Assembly (NCBI GenBank): GCA_004375725.1
Contig: SOKS01000134.1
Span: forward strand, 1 to 9,759
Source: Dehalococcoidia bacterium
GTDB taxonomy: Bacteria > Chloroflexota > Dehalococcoidia > Dehalococcoidales > RBG-16-60-22
DNA: 9,759 nt
Reading direction: 5' to 3'
Shown in pieces: positions 1 through 5,752 of the stretch; the stretch's first letter is position 1, and every line of letters begins with the position of its first letter. The notes under the pieces were generated by a model. It searched no databases. It was given only the letters and a program-made list of their open reading frames with translations, and was not told where the DNA came from. Both the position numbers and the translations under genes were made by a program.

Positions 1-321
1 GAGGAAGTTGCCCCACCACCCGCCGAAGTGGAACAGGCTGTTCCAGAGACGAAACGAGAGGAAACACACATAGAAAATCGCCAACTGGTCATCAGCCTCA
101 GCCAGACCAGTGATGCTGATGGCGACAAGGCTAATTTACATAAAATTACTGACATCCTGCGGCGTTATCCCGGGCACGACGAGGTAAAGCTAAGGGTAAC
201 CAACGGCAATAAAATAACTCACCTGCGCTTTTTCGATATTTTCGCTGATTACTGCCCCGAACTTCACGCGCATCTGGCAGAGGTGGTGGGGGAGGAAGGC
301 CTCAAACTGGAAAAGAAGTGA
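1..321 (+). CDS. dnaE: DNA polymerase III alpha subunit, C-terminal fragment (5' end outside window)
   Basis: This frame is open from the first base and ends at TGA 319-321, so only the last 106 residues of a much longer protein are present. The fragment opens with an acidic, proline-rich linker (EEVAPPPAEVEQ). A small beta-rich domain follows, containing LVISLSQTSD, then ILRRYPGHDEVKLRV. That last pattern, a short helix followed by YPG-x-DEV, is typical of the domain that closes bacterial DnaE chains, beyond the OB fold and in the region that contacts the clamp and clamp-loader tau. DnaE is the catalytic subunit of the replicative polymerase. The polymerase and PHP domains lie outside the window, so the assignment rests on the tail alone. 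The methyltransferase gene follows after 9 bp, suggesting co-transcription. An internal GTG at 28 is not a credible start, because coding sequence continues upstream. Confidence 0.8.
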   Translation, partial: EEVAPPPAEVEQAVPETKREETHIENRQLVISLSQTSDADGDKANLHKITDILRRYPGHDEVKLRVTNGNKITHLRFFDIFADYCPELHAHLAEVVGEEGLKLEKK

Positions 322-330
322 GGAGCGGCC

Positions 331-861
331 ATGGATAAACCGATGACTGACTTTGATTTTAAGGCCATGTCCTGTTTCTTCAGATTTCGCGATTTTTTCC
401 AGCCAAGGAAAAAAGTACTGGCCGAAGTGAACATAGAGCCAGGTTTCAACGTTCTTGATTATGGTTGTGGCCCGGGCAGTTATGCCGTGGCGGCAGCGAA
501 ACTGGTCGGGGAGACGGGAATGGTTTATGCCCTGGATATCCATCCTCTGGCCGTAAAGCGGGTTCAGAAAACTGCGGCTAGGAAGGGGTTAGCTAATATT
601 GAGGCGATTCTCTCAGACTGCGCCACTGGACTGCCCGACGAGAGCATTGATGTAGTGCTTTTCTATGACACGCTTCACAAGTTGAATGAACCAGACAAAG
701 TATTAACTGAGTTGCATCGAGTATTGAAACCAGATGGTATCTTTTCTTTTAGTGATCATCACCTGAAGGAGAATGAAATGATATCCCGAATAACCGGTAA
801 AGGTTTGTTCCAGCTATCAAGAAAAGGGGAAAAAATATACAATTTCGCTAAAGTTGGCTGA
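331..861 (+). CDS. Class I SAM-dependent methyltransferase, UbiE/Methyltransf_11 type, substrate unknown
   Basis: This 176-residue Rossmann-fold methyltransferase has motif I at residues 41-50 (VLDYGCGPGS, the SAM-binding glycine loop). Motif II is YALDIHPLAV at about 66-75, whose Asp would hold the SAM ribose. Post-motif residues are LSDCATGLPDESIDVVLFYD at about 94-113, and motif VI-like LHRVLKPDGIFSFSDHH comes near the C-terminus. At 176 residues it is short for the UbiE group (usually above 200), so there is little room for a substrate-recognition lobe; the N-terminal segment with FFRFRDFFQPRKK may serve instead. The ATG at 331 is preceded by GAGGAG at 320-325 with a 5-nt spacer, which overlaps the dnaE stop, so the start is well supported. 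The substrate cannot be read from the sequence: a quinone, a small molecule, arsenite or a protein are all possible. Confidence 0.85.
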   Translation: MDKPMTDFDFKAMSCFFRFRDFFQPRKKVLAEVNIEPGFNVLDYGCGPGSYAVAAAKLVGETGMVYALDIHPLAVKRVQKTAARKGLANIEAILSDCATGLPDESIDVVLFYDTLHKLNEPDKVLTELHRVLKPDGIFSFSDHHLKENEMISRITGKGLFQLSRKGEKIYNFAKVG

Positions 862-872
862 GGTTAGTACAG

Positions 873-1652
873 ATGCCTTCCGACGAGATACATAAAGGCC
901 ACCGCAGGAGGCTCAGGGAAAAGTTCCTGAAGTCCGGGCTGTCCGGTTTCCACGACTATGAAATCGTGGAGCTATTGCTGACGCTGGGTTCTCCCCGTAA
1001 AGACTGCAAACCGCAGGCGAAAGAAGCGATAAAACGGTTCCAGACGCTGAGGGGGGTGCTTTCGGCCTCCGCGGAGGAGTTGCAGCAGATTGAAGGCATC
1101 GGCCCTCACAGTGCCTTTGGCATCAGGCTGGTTCAAGAGATGGCAAAGGAGTTTCTTAAAGGGAAAATTGTGGAACAGACTTTCTTGAAATCCTCGCGCG
1201 AGATATTTGACTATCTATACCACGCCATGCGCGACCTGAAAAAAGAACTGTTCAAGGTCATTTACCTCAGCAGCCAGAATCAGATCATCGAGGTGGCCGA
1301 CCTCTTTGAAGGCACGGTGGACAGCAGTTTCATTTCGCCGCGTGAAATCGTGGAAGGGGCGCTTAAAGATAAAGCGGCAGCCCTGATATTCGTCCACAAC
1401 CACCCCTCCGGCAACCCCGCCCCCAGCATCAGTGACCGGGAGCTGACCAGGCAGCTGGTTTACGTCGGGAAAATCATGCAAATGAAGGTTGTCGACCACA
1501 TCATTATCGGCAACGACCGTTATTACAGCTTTGCCGATGAGGGATTGATTGAAGAATATGAAATGGACTTCCTGAACCTGAAGCTGCGGGGGACGTCGGA
1601 GGCAAAGCGGAGGTTGTATCAAGCGAGACAGTCTTCTGACCGATATACCTAA
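873..1652 (+). CDS. radC: RadC family JAMM/MPN-domain protein
   Basis: This is a full-length RadC-type protein of 259 residues. The N-terminal UPF0758 region begins HKGHRRRLREKFL and contains DYEIVELLL. A helix-hairpin-helix lies at about 71-85 (QQIEGIGPHSAFGIR). The C-terminal JAMM metalloprotease-like domain is intact: Glu125, then HNHPSG with His175, His177 and Ser179, and Asp188 in the PSISD run. A later VVDHIIIGNDRYYSFADEG matches the usual RadC ending. About 35 basic residues then extend beyond the usual end (LNLKLRGTSEAKRRLYQ). The name comes from an old, disputed link to recombinational repair, and the biochemical role is unsettled; the metal site suggests a hydrolase. The ATG at 873 follows GAGGT at 860-864, which overlaps the methyltransferase stop, with an 8-nt spacer. 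No mobile element is adjacent, so this looks like the chromosomal copy. Confidence 0.92.
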   Translation: MPSDEIHKGHRRRLREKFLKSGLSGFHDYEIVELLLTLGSPRKDCKPQAKEAIKRFQTLRGVLSASAEELQQIEGIGPHSAFGIRLVQEMAKEFLKGKIVEQTFLKSSREIFDYLYHAMRDLKKELFKVIYLSSQNQIIEVADLFEGTVDSSFISPREIVEGALKDKAAALIFVHNHPSGNPAPSISDRELTRQLVYVGKIMQMKVVDHIIIGNDRYYSFADEGLIEEYEMDFLNLKLRGTSEAKRRLYQARQSSDRYT

Positions 1653-1666
1653 CCTCTATACGAAGC

Positions 1667-1924
1667 TCAGGTTCTATCCGCCGGGCGGCGGCGTTGGATG
1701 GCGGCCCCGATTACAATAAGCACTGCGCCGAGCATAATGCTGACCACCACCTTGATGAGCAGTGGGAAGTTCATGCTGAGGAAGAAGGCGAAGGTGTACA
1801 GCCCCGTGAGATAGGCAATTGCCCGGACAATAGTGTGTGCCCGGATTGGCTTCTGTTTTATCCCCCGGTAAATAAGCCAGCCGATAAGCGCCAGGGAAGC
1901 AAGCACAGTCACAGCGGTCAGCAT
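1667..1924 (-). CDS. Small membrane protein of unknown function, three predicted TM helices
   Basis: This 85-residue protein is almost all membrane. Helix 1 is roughly residues 2-19 (LTAVTVLASLALIGWLIY), helix 2 about 31-49 (VRAIAYLTGLYTFAFFLSM) and helix 3 about 54-75 (LIKVVVSIMLGAVLIVIG). A basic loop (RGIKQKPIRAH) separates helices 1 and 2, and a basic tail (QRRRPADR) would stay in the cytoplasm. The start ATG lies 5 bp after the stop of the preceding 60-residue gene, with a purine-rich GGTGGTG before it that is only a weak ribosome site, so translation may be coupled. It is the last gene of the minus-strand block and stops 14 bp from the convergent radC stop. I do not recognise a family. 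The hydrophobic pattern and tight packing with its neighbour support it being real. Confidence 0.6.
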   Translation of the reverse strand: MLTAVTVLASLALIGWLIYRGIKQKPIRAHTIVRAIAYLTGLYTFAFFLSMNFPLLIKVVVSIMLGAVLIVIGAAIQRRRPADRT

Positions 1925-1929
1925 TCAGT

Positions 1930-2112
1930 TCACCACCCTATGCCCTCAAAGTATTTGCTTAAAAACGCGAACATGGCCACGGTAAGCAGCAGGGACACCA
2001 GTTTTCCCGCTTCGGAGAGGTTTTTTACATACTCGACGGCCAGGTAGCCAACGCCGGCCAGGCAGAAGAGGATACCGAAGACAAATAAAACGTATTCCAG
2101 TCTTATATTCAC
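1930..2112 (-). CDS. Small membrane protein of unknown function, two predicted TM helices
   Basis: This 60-residue protein has two hydrophobic segments, about residues 7-28 (YVLFVFGILFCLAGVGYLAV within it) and about 36-53 (GKLVSLLLTVAMFAFLSK). A short polar turn, EYVKNLSEA, joins them. The start is GTG at 2112, supported by a perfect GGAGGT at 2120-2125 with a 7-nt spacer. This is the clearest ribosome site in this part of the block and the main reason for accepting so short a gene. It sits 15 bp downstream of the signal-anchored 175-residue gene and 5 bp upstream of the 85-residue one, so the three are probably made together. No known domain is visible. A membrane-complex accessory subunit or a helper for the neighbouring extracytoplasmic protein are guesses only. 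Confidence 0.65.
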   Translation of the reverse strand: MNIRLEYVLFVFGILFCLAGVGYLAVEYVKNLSEAGKLVSLLLTVAMFAFLSKYFEGIGW

Positions 2113-2119
2113 TTTATAT

Positions 2120-2125
2120 ACCTCC
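2120..2125 (-). promoter_or_regulatory. Shine-Dalgarno GGAGGT deciding a GTG start at 2112
   Basis: On the minus strand GGAGGT is followed by 7 nt (ATATAAA) and then GTG. The site is consensus and well spaced. It fixes the start of the 60-residue membrane protein, which otherwise could be doubted because of its size. Confidence 0.75.
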
Positions 2126-2127
2126 GG

Positions 2128-2655
2128 TTACCTTGGCGGTGACGGCACCGTCTTTATTACCGGGTAGGGGGTGGGATTGACGTAGAGAATTATATTCCGC
2201 TCCGTTTCTCCCCGTTTGATAGTCAGCGTGTAATCAAAACCCTGCTCCGGTGGGGCGTCTGGTGGGAGAAGCTCGGCGGTATCAATTACCCATTCTATCT
2301 GTACCTTATTAAAAGACCCGATGGCGATATGCTGGGAGAGCACATCGCTGACCTTATTCTGCATCCGCCAGACTGACACATCAATGTCAGCCTCATACCC
2401 GGAAAAGCGGCGGTTGTCCACTTCATATCGGATAAAAGCCTTCTCGCCTCGTGCTATCCCGCTGGACCGGTACGGGTCATTGCGTTGCCAGACATCCGAT
2501 TCTATCTTCTGTTCTCGCTCGCCGGCAGTGATATAGACGGTATCATAAATGCCCATGTACCCATCTACAATAAAGATGGCGATGACGCCGAAAAAGCAAA
2601 TCAGGGTAAGGTACAGGTAGAGATTTCTTCTTTTAATTGTCATCTGCCGTCTCAT
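2128..2655 (-). CDS. Signal-anchored extracytoplasmic protein of unknown function
   Basis: The protein has 175 residues from the ATG at 2655, or 171 from an in-frame ATG at 2643. A basic N-terminus (MTIKRRN) precedes one hydrophobic segment at about residues 13-32 (YLTLICFFGVIAIFIVDGYM). There is no lipobox or obvious signal-peptidase site, so an uncleaved signal anchor with the rest outside the membrane is likely. The outer part looks like a single beta-sandwich-type domain: alternating hydrophobic strands such as FIRYEVDNRRF, ADIDVSVWRM, VQIEWVIDTAEL and YTLTIKRG, ending in the proline-rich tail TPYPVIKTVPSPPR. No catalytic motif is visible and I do not recognise a family. Neither ATG has a good Shine-Dalgarno sequence. 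The gene starts 30 bp after hpf ends and is followed by the two tiny membrane-protein genes. Confidence 0.7.
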   Translation of the reverse strand: MRRQMTIKRRNLYLYLTLICFFGVIAIFIVDGYMGIYDTVYITAGEREQKIESDVWQRNDPYRSSGIARGEKAFIRYEVDNRRFSGYEADIDVSVWRMQNKVSDVLSQHIAIGSFNKVQIEWVIDTAELLPPDAPPEQGFDYTLTIKRGETERNIILYVNPTPYPVIKTVPSPPR

Positions 2656-2682
2656 TATCGCATAAATGTTGCCAGTTTTAAA
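2654..2682 (-). promoter_or_regulatory. Possible sigma-70 promoter inside the hpf/175-aa gene gap
   Basis: On the minus strand TTTAAA (plus 2677-2682) is separated by 17 nt from GATAAT (plus 2654-2659), which has TGC before it. The -10 is a 5/6 match and the -35 a 4/6 match. The -10 overlaps the first ATG of the downstream gene, so if this promoter is real, translation would begin at the second ATG (2643). Support comes from the pattern only. Confidence 0.3.
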
Positions 2683-2685
2683 TCT

Positions 2686-3228
2686 TTATCCCAGTTCCGG
2701 TTCAATCAAACCGTAGTTACCGTCCTGGCGCTGGTACAGCACGTTAAATTCGTCCGTGTCAGTATTGAGAAAGAAGAAAAAGCTGTGCCTCAGTATAACC
2801 ATCTGTTCGGCGGCCTCAATTACGGACATCGGCTTTATGGCAAATCGCTTTACTTTGACCACTTCCGGCTGGAACGGGTTAACCGTCTCTGTTTTTAATT
2901 CACCCCGCGTCAACGAGTTACCCTTACCCTTTTCATAGAGCTTTCCCTTCTGGCGCTCCAGTTGTCTATCCAGCGCTGAGGCAACCTTATCGATTGCCTG
3001 AAACAGGTCTTCGCCGCGCTCCTGGCTGTGCAGGCGGATACCATTGCCGATAACACTGGTCCGCACCACAAATTGCTGCCGGGGAGACCGGGTCTTTTCC
3101 TGGTTGATTTCCACAATGGACTCAATGATATTGGGGAAATGGCGGGTTAATTTCCCGATCTTGCGCTCAACGTAGCGGCGCACTTCCGAAGATACTTCTA
3201 TGTTCTGTCCCGTAATCTGCAGCTCCAT
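2686..3228 (-). CDS. hpf: Ribosome hibernation promoting factor, long form (HPF/RaiA)
   Basis: This 180-residue protein has the two-domain layout of long HPF. The N-terminal ribosome-binding domain begins MELQITGQNIEVSSEVRRYV and continues through KLTRHFPNIIESIVEINQE, with beta-alpha-beta-beta-beta-alpha spacing ending in a basic helix (LDRQLERQKGKLYEKGKG). A linker follows. The C-terminal dimerisation domain has the conserved signature VKVKRFAIKPMSVIEAAEQM, then HSFFFFLNTDTDEFNVLYQR and DGNYGLIEPEL at the end. Long HPF binds the 30S decoding region and pairs two 70S particles into inactive 100S dimers during slow growth. The start at 3228 is chosen because AGGAG at 3236-3240 lies 7 nt upstream and because the family begins here. 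An upstream ATG at 3276 would add 16 atypical residues and overlap comF. comF lies 17 bp upstream. Confidence 0.95.
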   Translation of the reverse strand: MELQITGQNIEVSSEVRRYVERKIGKLTRHFPNIIESIVEINQEKTRSPRQQFVVRTSVIGNGIRLHSQERGEDLFQAIDKVASALDRQLERQKGKLYEKGKGNSLTRGELKTETVNPFQPEVVKVKRFAIKPMSVIEAAEQMVILRHSFFFFLNTDTDEFNVLYQRQDGNYGLIEPELG

Positions 3229-3245
3229 CCTATCACTCCTGACTG

Positions 3246-3947
3246 TTAAATCTCTCGTGCCATGACCAATCCCCATACTGAGGTGACGCCGCTGGCTTTT
3301 AACACCGTGGCGCAGGCATCCAGCGTGGTTCCGGAAGTAGCCACATCATCAAGCAGCAGCACGCGCCTGTCCCGGAGCCCATTGCCGCGGCAGGCGAAGG
3401 CATCCGCTATATTATGCGTCCGTTCTTCTATGTTCGCGGTTCGGGCCTGTGGAGGCGTGTGTCTCAGGCGAATAAGAACATCATCTACTACCGGTATATT
3501 TAGCAGTTTTCCCAGTTCCTTTGCCAGTAGCCTGGCCTGATTGTAGCCGCGCTCTCTCAGTCGTTTACGGTGCAGAGGTACCGGTACCAGAACATCGATG
3601 TCCAGCGGGCTGTCGATAAGGTATTCCTGCAGCATTCCGGCCAGGGGGACTGCCAGCGCCCTCAGGTTCTGGTACTTAAGTTTATGAATTGCCTCGCGCA
3701 TCGCGCCTTCAAAACGAAACGGGGAACGAATACCGTCTATGGCTGCCTGCCAGCGTACGCAATCGGGACATAATATCCCGTTGGGGTGGGGCCGACCGCA
3801 TTTGGGGCAGATGGGGGGCATTATTCGGGGCAATGACTGGCGGCAGGCAAGGCAAATAAAAGCGCCTTCCTTACCACAGCCGACGCAGTACGGCGGAAAA
3901 ATGAAATCAAGTGCTGCCCCTTTGAATCTGGCTAACTGAGGAAGCAC
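3246..3947 (-). CDS. comF: ComF family phosphoribosyltransferase-like protein with N-terminal zinc-binding cysteines
   Basis: This 233-residue protein has both halves of the ComF/GntX family. Four CxxC pairs at the N-terminus (Cys21/24, 32/35, 47/50 and 60/63) form the zinc-binding part. The rest is a type I phosphoribosyltransferase fold, with DVLVPVPLHRKRLRERGYNQ in the middle and the PRPP-binding loop VLLLDDVATSGTT at about 196-208, including the paired Asp200-Asp201. ComF proteins are needed for natural DNA uptake in Bacillus and Haemophilus, but the family is widespread in non-competent bacteria and its reaction is not known. The start is GTG at 3947, preceded by AGGTG with a 5-nt spacer. 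The gene stops 17 bp before hpf; comF next to hpf is also seen in Firmicutes, where secA and prfB follow, but here the downstream genes differ. Confidence 0.92.
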   Translation of the reverse strand: MLPQLARFKGAALDFIFPPYCVGCGKEGAFICLACRQSLPRIMPPICPKCGRPHPNGILCPDCVRWQAAIDGIRSPFRFEGAMREAIHKLKYQNLRALAVPLAGMLQEYLIDSPLDIDVLVPVPLHRKRLRERGYNQARLLAKELGKLLNIPVVDDVLIRLRHTPPQARTANIEERTHNIADAFACRGNGLRDRRVLLLDDVATSGTTLDACATVLKASGVTSVWGLVMAREI

Positions 3948-3989
3948 GTTATCACCTGAATTATAAGCTTTATCCAGAAAGTTGATGTG

Positions 3990-4202
3990 CTATCGGGCGC
4001 GGCTGTTATGCAGCGCGCCGCTCATAATGGGCTCGTTAATGTAGACATCACCATTCCTGATCTTCAGATTGTAGCCACATTCAGGATTGGTGCAAACCCA
4101 AGCTTTATAATGAATCGCAGCCCCCTGACTACCGAAATCGGAAAGGGGCACCAGGTCACCAGCCTGACACTTCTGACATTTGGGGAAACTAATCTGTTCC
4201 AT
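3990..4202 (-). CDS. Small zinc-ribbon protein, function unknown
   Basis: This 70-residue cytoplasmic protein has two metal-binding knuckles: FPKCQKCQAGDLVPL (Cys-x2-Cys at residues 9 and 12) and WVCTNPECGYNL (Cys-x4-Cys at about residues 37 and 42). Together they make a rubredoxin-like or zinc-ribbon four-cysteine site joined by about 24 residues. A short polar tail follows (RNGDVYINEPIM). No other domain fits in the length. Expression looks deliberate: a very strong GGGAGGAGG ribosome site begins 5 nt before the ATG, and a near-consensus promoter lies just upstream. It is 42 bp upstream of comF, so comF and hpf may be read from the same promoter. It could be a nucleic-acid-binding adaptor or a subunit of a larger complex, but nothing in the sequence decides this. 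Confidence 0.8.
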   Translation of the reverse strand: MEQISFPKCQKCQAGDLVPLSDFGSQGAAIHYKAWVCTNPECGYNLKIRNGDVYINEPIMSGALHNSRAR

Positions 4203-4207
4203 GAAGT

Positions 4208-4215
4208 CCTCCTCC
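4208..4215 (-). promoter_or_regulatory. Strong Shine-Dalgarno GGAGGAGG before the zinc-ribbon gene
   Basis: The minus-strand purine run GGAGGAGG ends 5 nt before the ATG at 4202. It is the longest match to the 16S rRNA 3' end in the window and predicts efficient translation of the small zinc-ribbon protein. Confidence 0.7.
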
Positions 4216-4234
4216 CATCCTGAAATTGTTTTTA

Positions 4235-4264
4235 AGTATACTATTAATCATAACTTTTTGGCAA
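4235..4264 (-). promoter_or_regulatory. Sigma-70-type promoter for the zinc-ribbon/comF/hpf unit
   Basis: On the minus strand TTGCCA (plus 4259-4264, 5/6 to TTGACA) is followed after 18 nt by TATACT (plus 4235-4240, 5/6 to TATAAT). The spacer is AT-rich. The -35 lies inside the last codons of thpR. Transcription from here would give a leader of about 25 nt that carries the strong ribosome site. This is the best-matching promoter in the window. Confidence 0.55.
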
Positions 4265-4853
4265 GGTTTTTTTTCAGGCTGATGGTGGTAATCCGGCGAT
4301 GAATGGCACCTTTTGCGGTCAGTTGGCTTTGCATCAGGTTGACACTGTCCACCGTAAAATGATAGGCAGTCTCAAACTTGGCACCGGCGATGAGCTGTCC
4401 GAAGTTTTGTGGTGCGGTCGGTGGCGCATTTTCTCTGACGCGGGCCAGAGTCAGGTGGGGGGTGAACGGTCGCGACTCCCGGGCAAAGCCGAGCGGTACC
4501 AGGTTGGACTCAATGCGCTGCTGGAGCAGCGTCAACCGGGCGATATCTCCCCCCACACCAACCCATACCACCCGGACTCGCATGAGATTGGGAAAAACTC
4601 CCAGTCCTTTTACCTCAAGCAAAAAAGATGGCAAATCCCGGGCCGCTGCCTCTATAGCGCTGGTAATATCGCTGATTTTGGCCACGGCAATATTGCCCAG
4701 AAACTTCAGAGTCAGGTGTATTCCATACGGGTCAACCCATTTTACTGAGGGCTGCTTGTCCGTTTGTAGGCTGGCCTGCAATTCGGCAAGTGCTGACCTT
4801 ACCTCGTCAGGCAGTTCAATGGCGATGAACGAACGAATCTGCTCTGTGCTCAT
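4248..4853 (-). CDS. thpR: RNA 2',3'-cyclic phosphodiesterase (ThpR/LigT family)
   Basis: This 201-residue member of the 2H phosphoesterase superfamily shows both H-x-T motifs: GIHLTLKFLG with His46 and Thr48, and FTPHLTLARVR with His133 and Thr135. The opening RSFIAIELPDEVRSAL and the middle LGVFPNLMRVRVVWVGV are also typical of ThpR. Known members open 2',3'-cyclic phosphates at RNA ends to 2'-phosphates and can ligate tRNA halves in vitro. The usual cellular substrate is uncertain. The length is slightly above the usual 175-190, because of a basic tail (HRRITTISLKKNLAKKL). The ATG at 4853 directly abuts the TAG of the amidohydrolase gene (TAGATG), so the two are almost certainly translated from the same message, perhaps by re-initiation. 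Confidence 0.9.
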   Translation of the reverse strand: MSTEQIRSFIAIELPDEVRSALAELQASLQTDKQPSVKWVDPYGIHLTLKFLGNIAVAKISDITSAIEAAARDLPSFLLEVKGLGVFPNLMRVRVVWVGVGGDIARLTLLQQRIESNLVPLGFARESRPFTPHLTLARVRENAPPTAPQNFGQLIAGAKFETAYHFTVDSVNLMQSQLTAKGAIHRRITTISLKKNLAKKL

Positions 4854-5693
4854 CTAGATTCCAAGCAGCTTTCTGGCATTTTCGCCGGTAATCAGGCGCT
4901 TCTCTTCCTCGGTTAGCGCCGCCGAATTGATTTCCCGGAGCAAGCGGGTCTGCGGCAGCAAAGGATAATCACTGCCGAAGAGTATCTTGTCCGCGCCGAC
5001 CAGCTGGCTAACCAGAGTATATATCTGGGGCTGGTAAAGAAATGGCGAAGCGGCAGTGTCGAAGTAGACGTTCTGCAGCGCCTTCTGGACCTCGGGCATC
5101 AGCGCGTAAAACGGCAGACCGCCTCCCCAGTGGGCACAGACAATGGTGACATCGGGATGGGTGGTGATAAAGGGGTAAAGAATATCCGGCGTGATGATTC
5201 CCTTGCCGGGATAGTCGTGCCCCGCGGGCTCGGAGGCGTGGGTGAGGAAGATGAGCCGGTGCTGCTTAATTGCGGTCATGAATGGAGTGATAATGGGGTC
5301 ATCGCCCAGGTCCAGCAGCTGCATGTCGGGTCGCATCTCACCGATGCCTCTGGCACCACCCTGGGCACAGCGCTCAATTTCGGCAATGGCGGCATTGAGC
5401 GACTGCGGCTGCACGGTGCAGAAACCAATCAGTCGCTTGGGGTAGCGGGCAATTGATTCCAGGATGTAGTCATTGGTCTCTACGCAGAGCTCATGGGTTA
5501 TCCAGCCCAGATTGACAATGACCGAGATGTCAATGCCGGCCCGGTCCATGCTTTCAATAAGCTCTTCGGTGGTGGCGATTTTGGCTTCTTTTTTGGCATA
5601 GAGGAGCGCAAAACAGGGGTCGCGGTCGATGTACTGGCTGCGTTTTTGCTTGACGCGGGGAGGGAAAACGTGCGTATGGAAGTCAATAATCAT
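4854..5693 (-). CDS. Amidohydrolase-2 family TIM-barrel metal-dependent hydrolase
   Basis: This 279-residue protein carries the metal ligands of the amidohydrolase superfamily in order. They are FHTH at the end of the first strand (His6, His8), Glu119 in GIGEM, His152 in FLTHASEP, His188 in IVCAHWGGG and Asp242 in ILFGSDYPLL. This is the layout of the amidohydrolase-2 group (ACMSD, gamma-resorcylate decarboxylase and many uncharacterised relatives), whose members hydrolyse or decarboxylate small molecules. The substrate cannot be read here, and no pathway genes surround it. The stop abuts the thpR start. The ATG at 5693 lacks a good ribosome site (only CCAGGC just before it), but the HxH at residues 6-8 leaves no room for a much later start. 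rplY ends 59 bp upstream. Confidence 0.88.
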   Translation of the reverse strand: MIIDFHTHVFPPRVKQKRSQYIDRDPCFALLYAKKEAKIATTEELIESMDRAGIDISVIVNLGWITHELCVETNDYILESIARYPKRLIGFCTVQPQSLNAAIAEIERCAQGGARGIGEMRPDMQLLDLGDDPIITPFMTAIKQHRLIFLTHASEPAGHDYPGKGIITPDILYPFITTHPDVTIVCAHWGGGLPFYALMPEVQKALQNVYFDTAASPFLYQPQIYTLVSQLVGADKILFGSDYPLLPQTRLLREINSAALTEEEKRLITGENARKLLGI

Positions 5694-5752
5694 CGCCTGG
5701 TACTTTGTATATTGCTATTGTGGTTTGCCACACGCTAACGCTCTTCCGCTGG

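Noticed and set aside
1651..1672. Inverted repeat AACCT...AGGTT between radC and the convergent 85-aa gene
   Set aside because: A 5-bp AT-containing stem with a loop of about 12 nt and no T-tract is too weak for a bidirectional terminator and is likely chance.
3229..3276. Upstream ATG for hpf
   Set aside because: It would overlap the comF end by 31 bp and add residues atypical of the family; the ATG at 3228 has AGGAG 7 nt upstream.
3246..3947. comF together with a comEB-type dCMP deaminase as evidence of a competence locus
   Set aside because: Both families are widespread in bacteria without competence; no comEA, comEC or pilus gene is in the window.
5719..5732. Hairpin TGTGG-TTTG-CCACA between rplY and the amidohydrolase gene
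   Set aside because: The stem is only 5 bp, and no T-run follows on the minus strand, so I do not call it a terminator.
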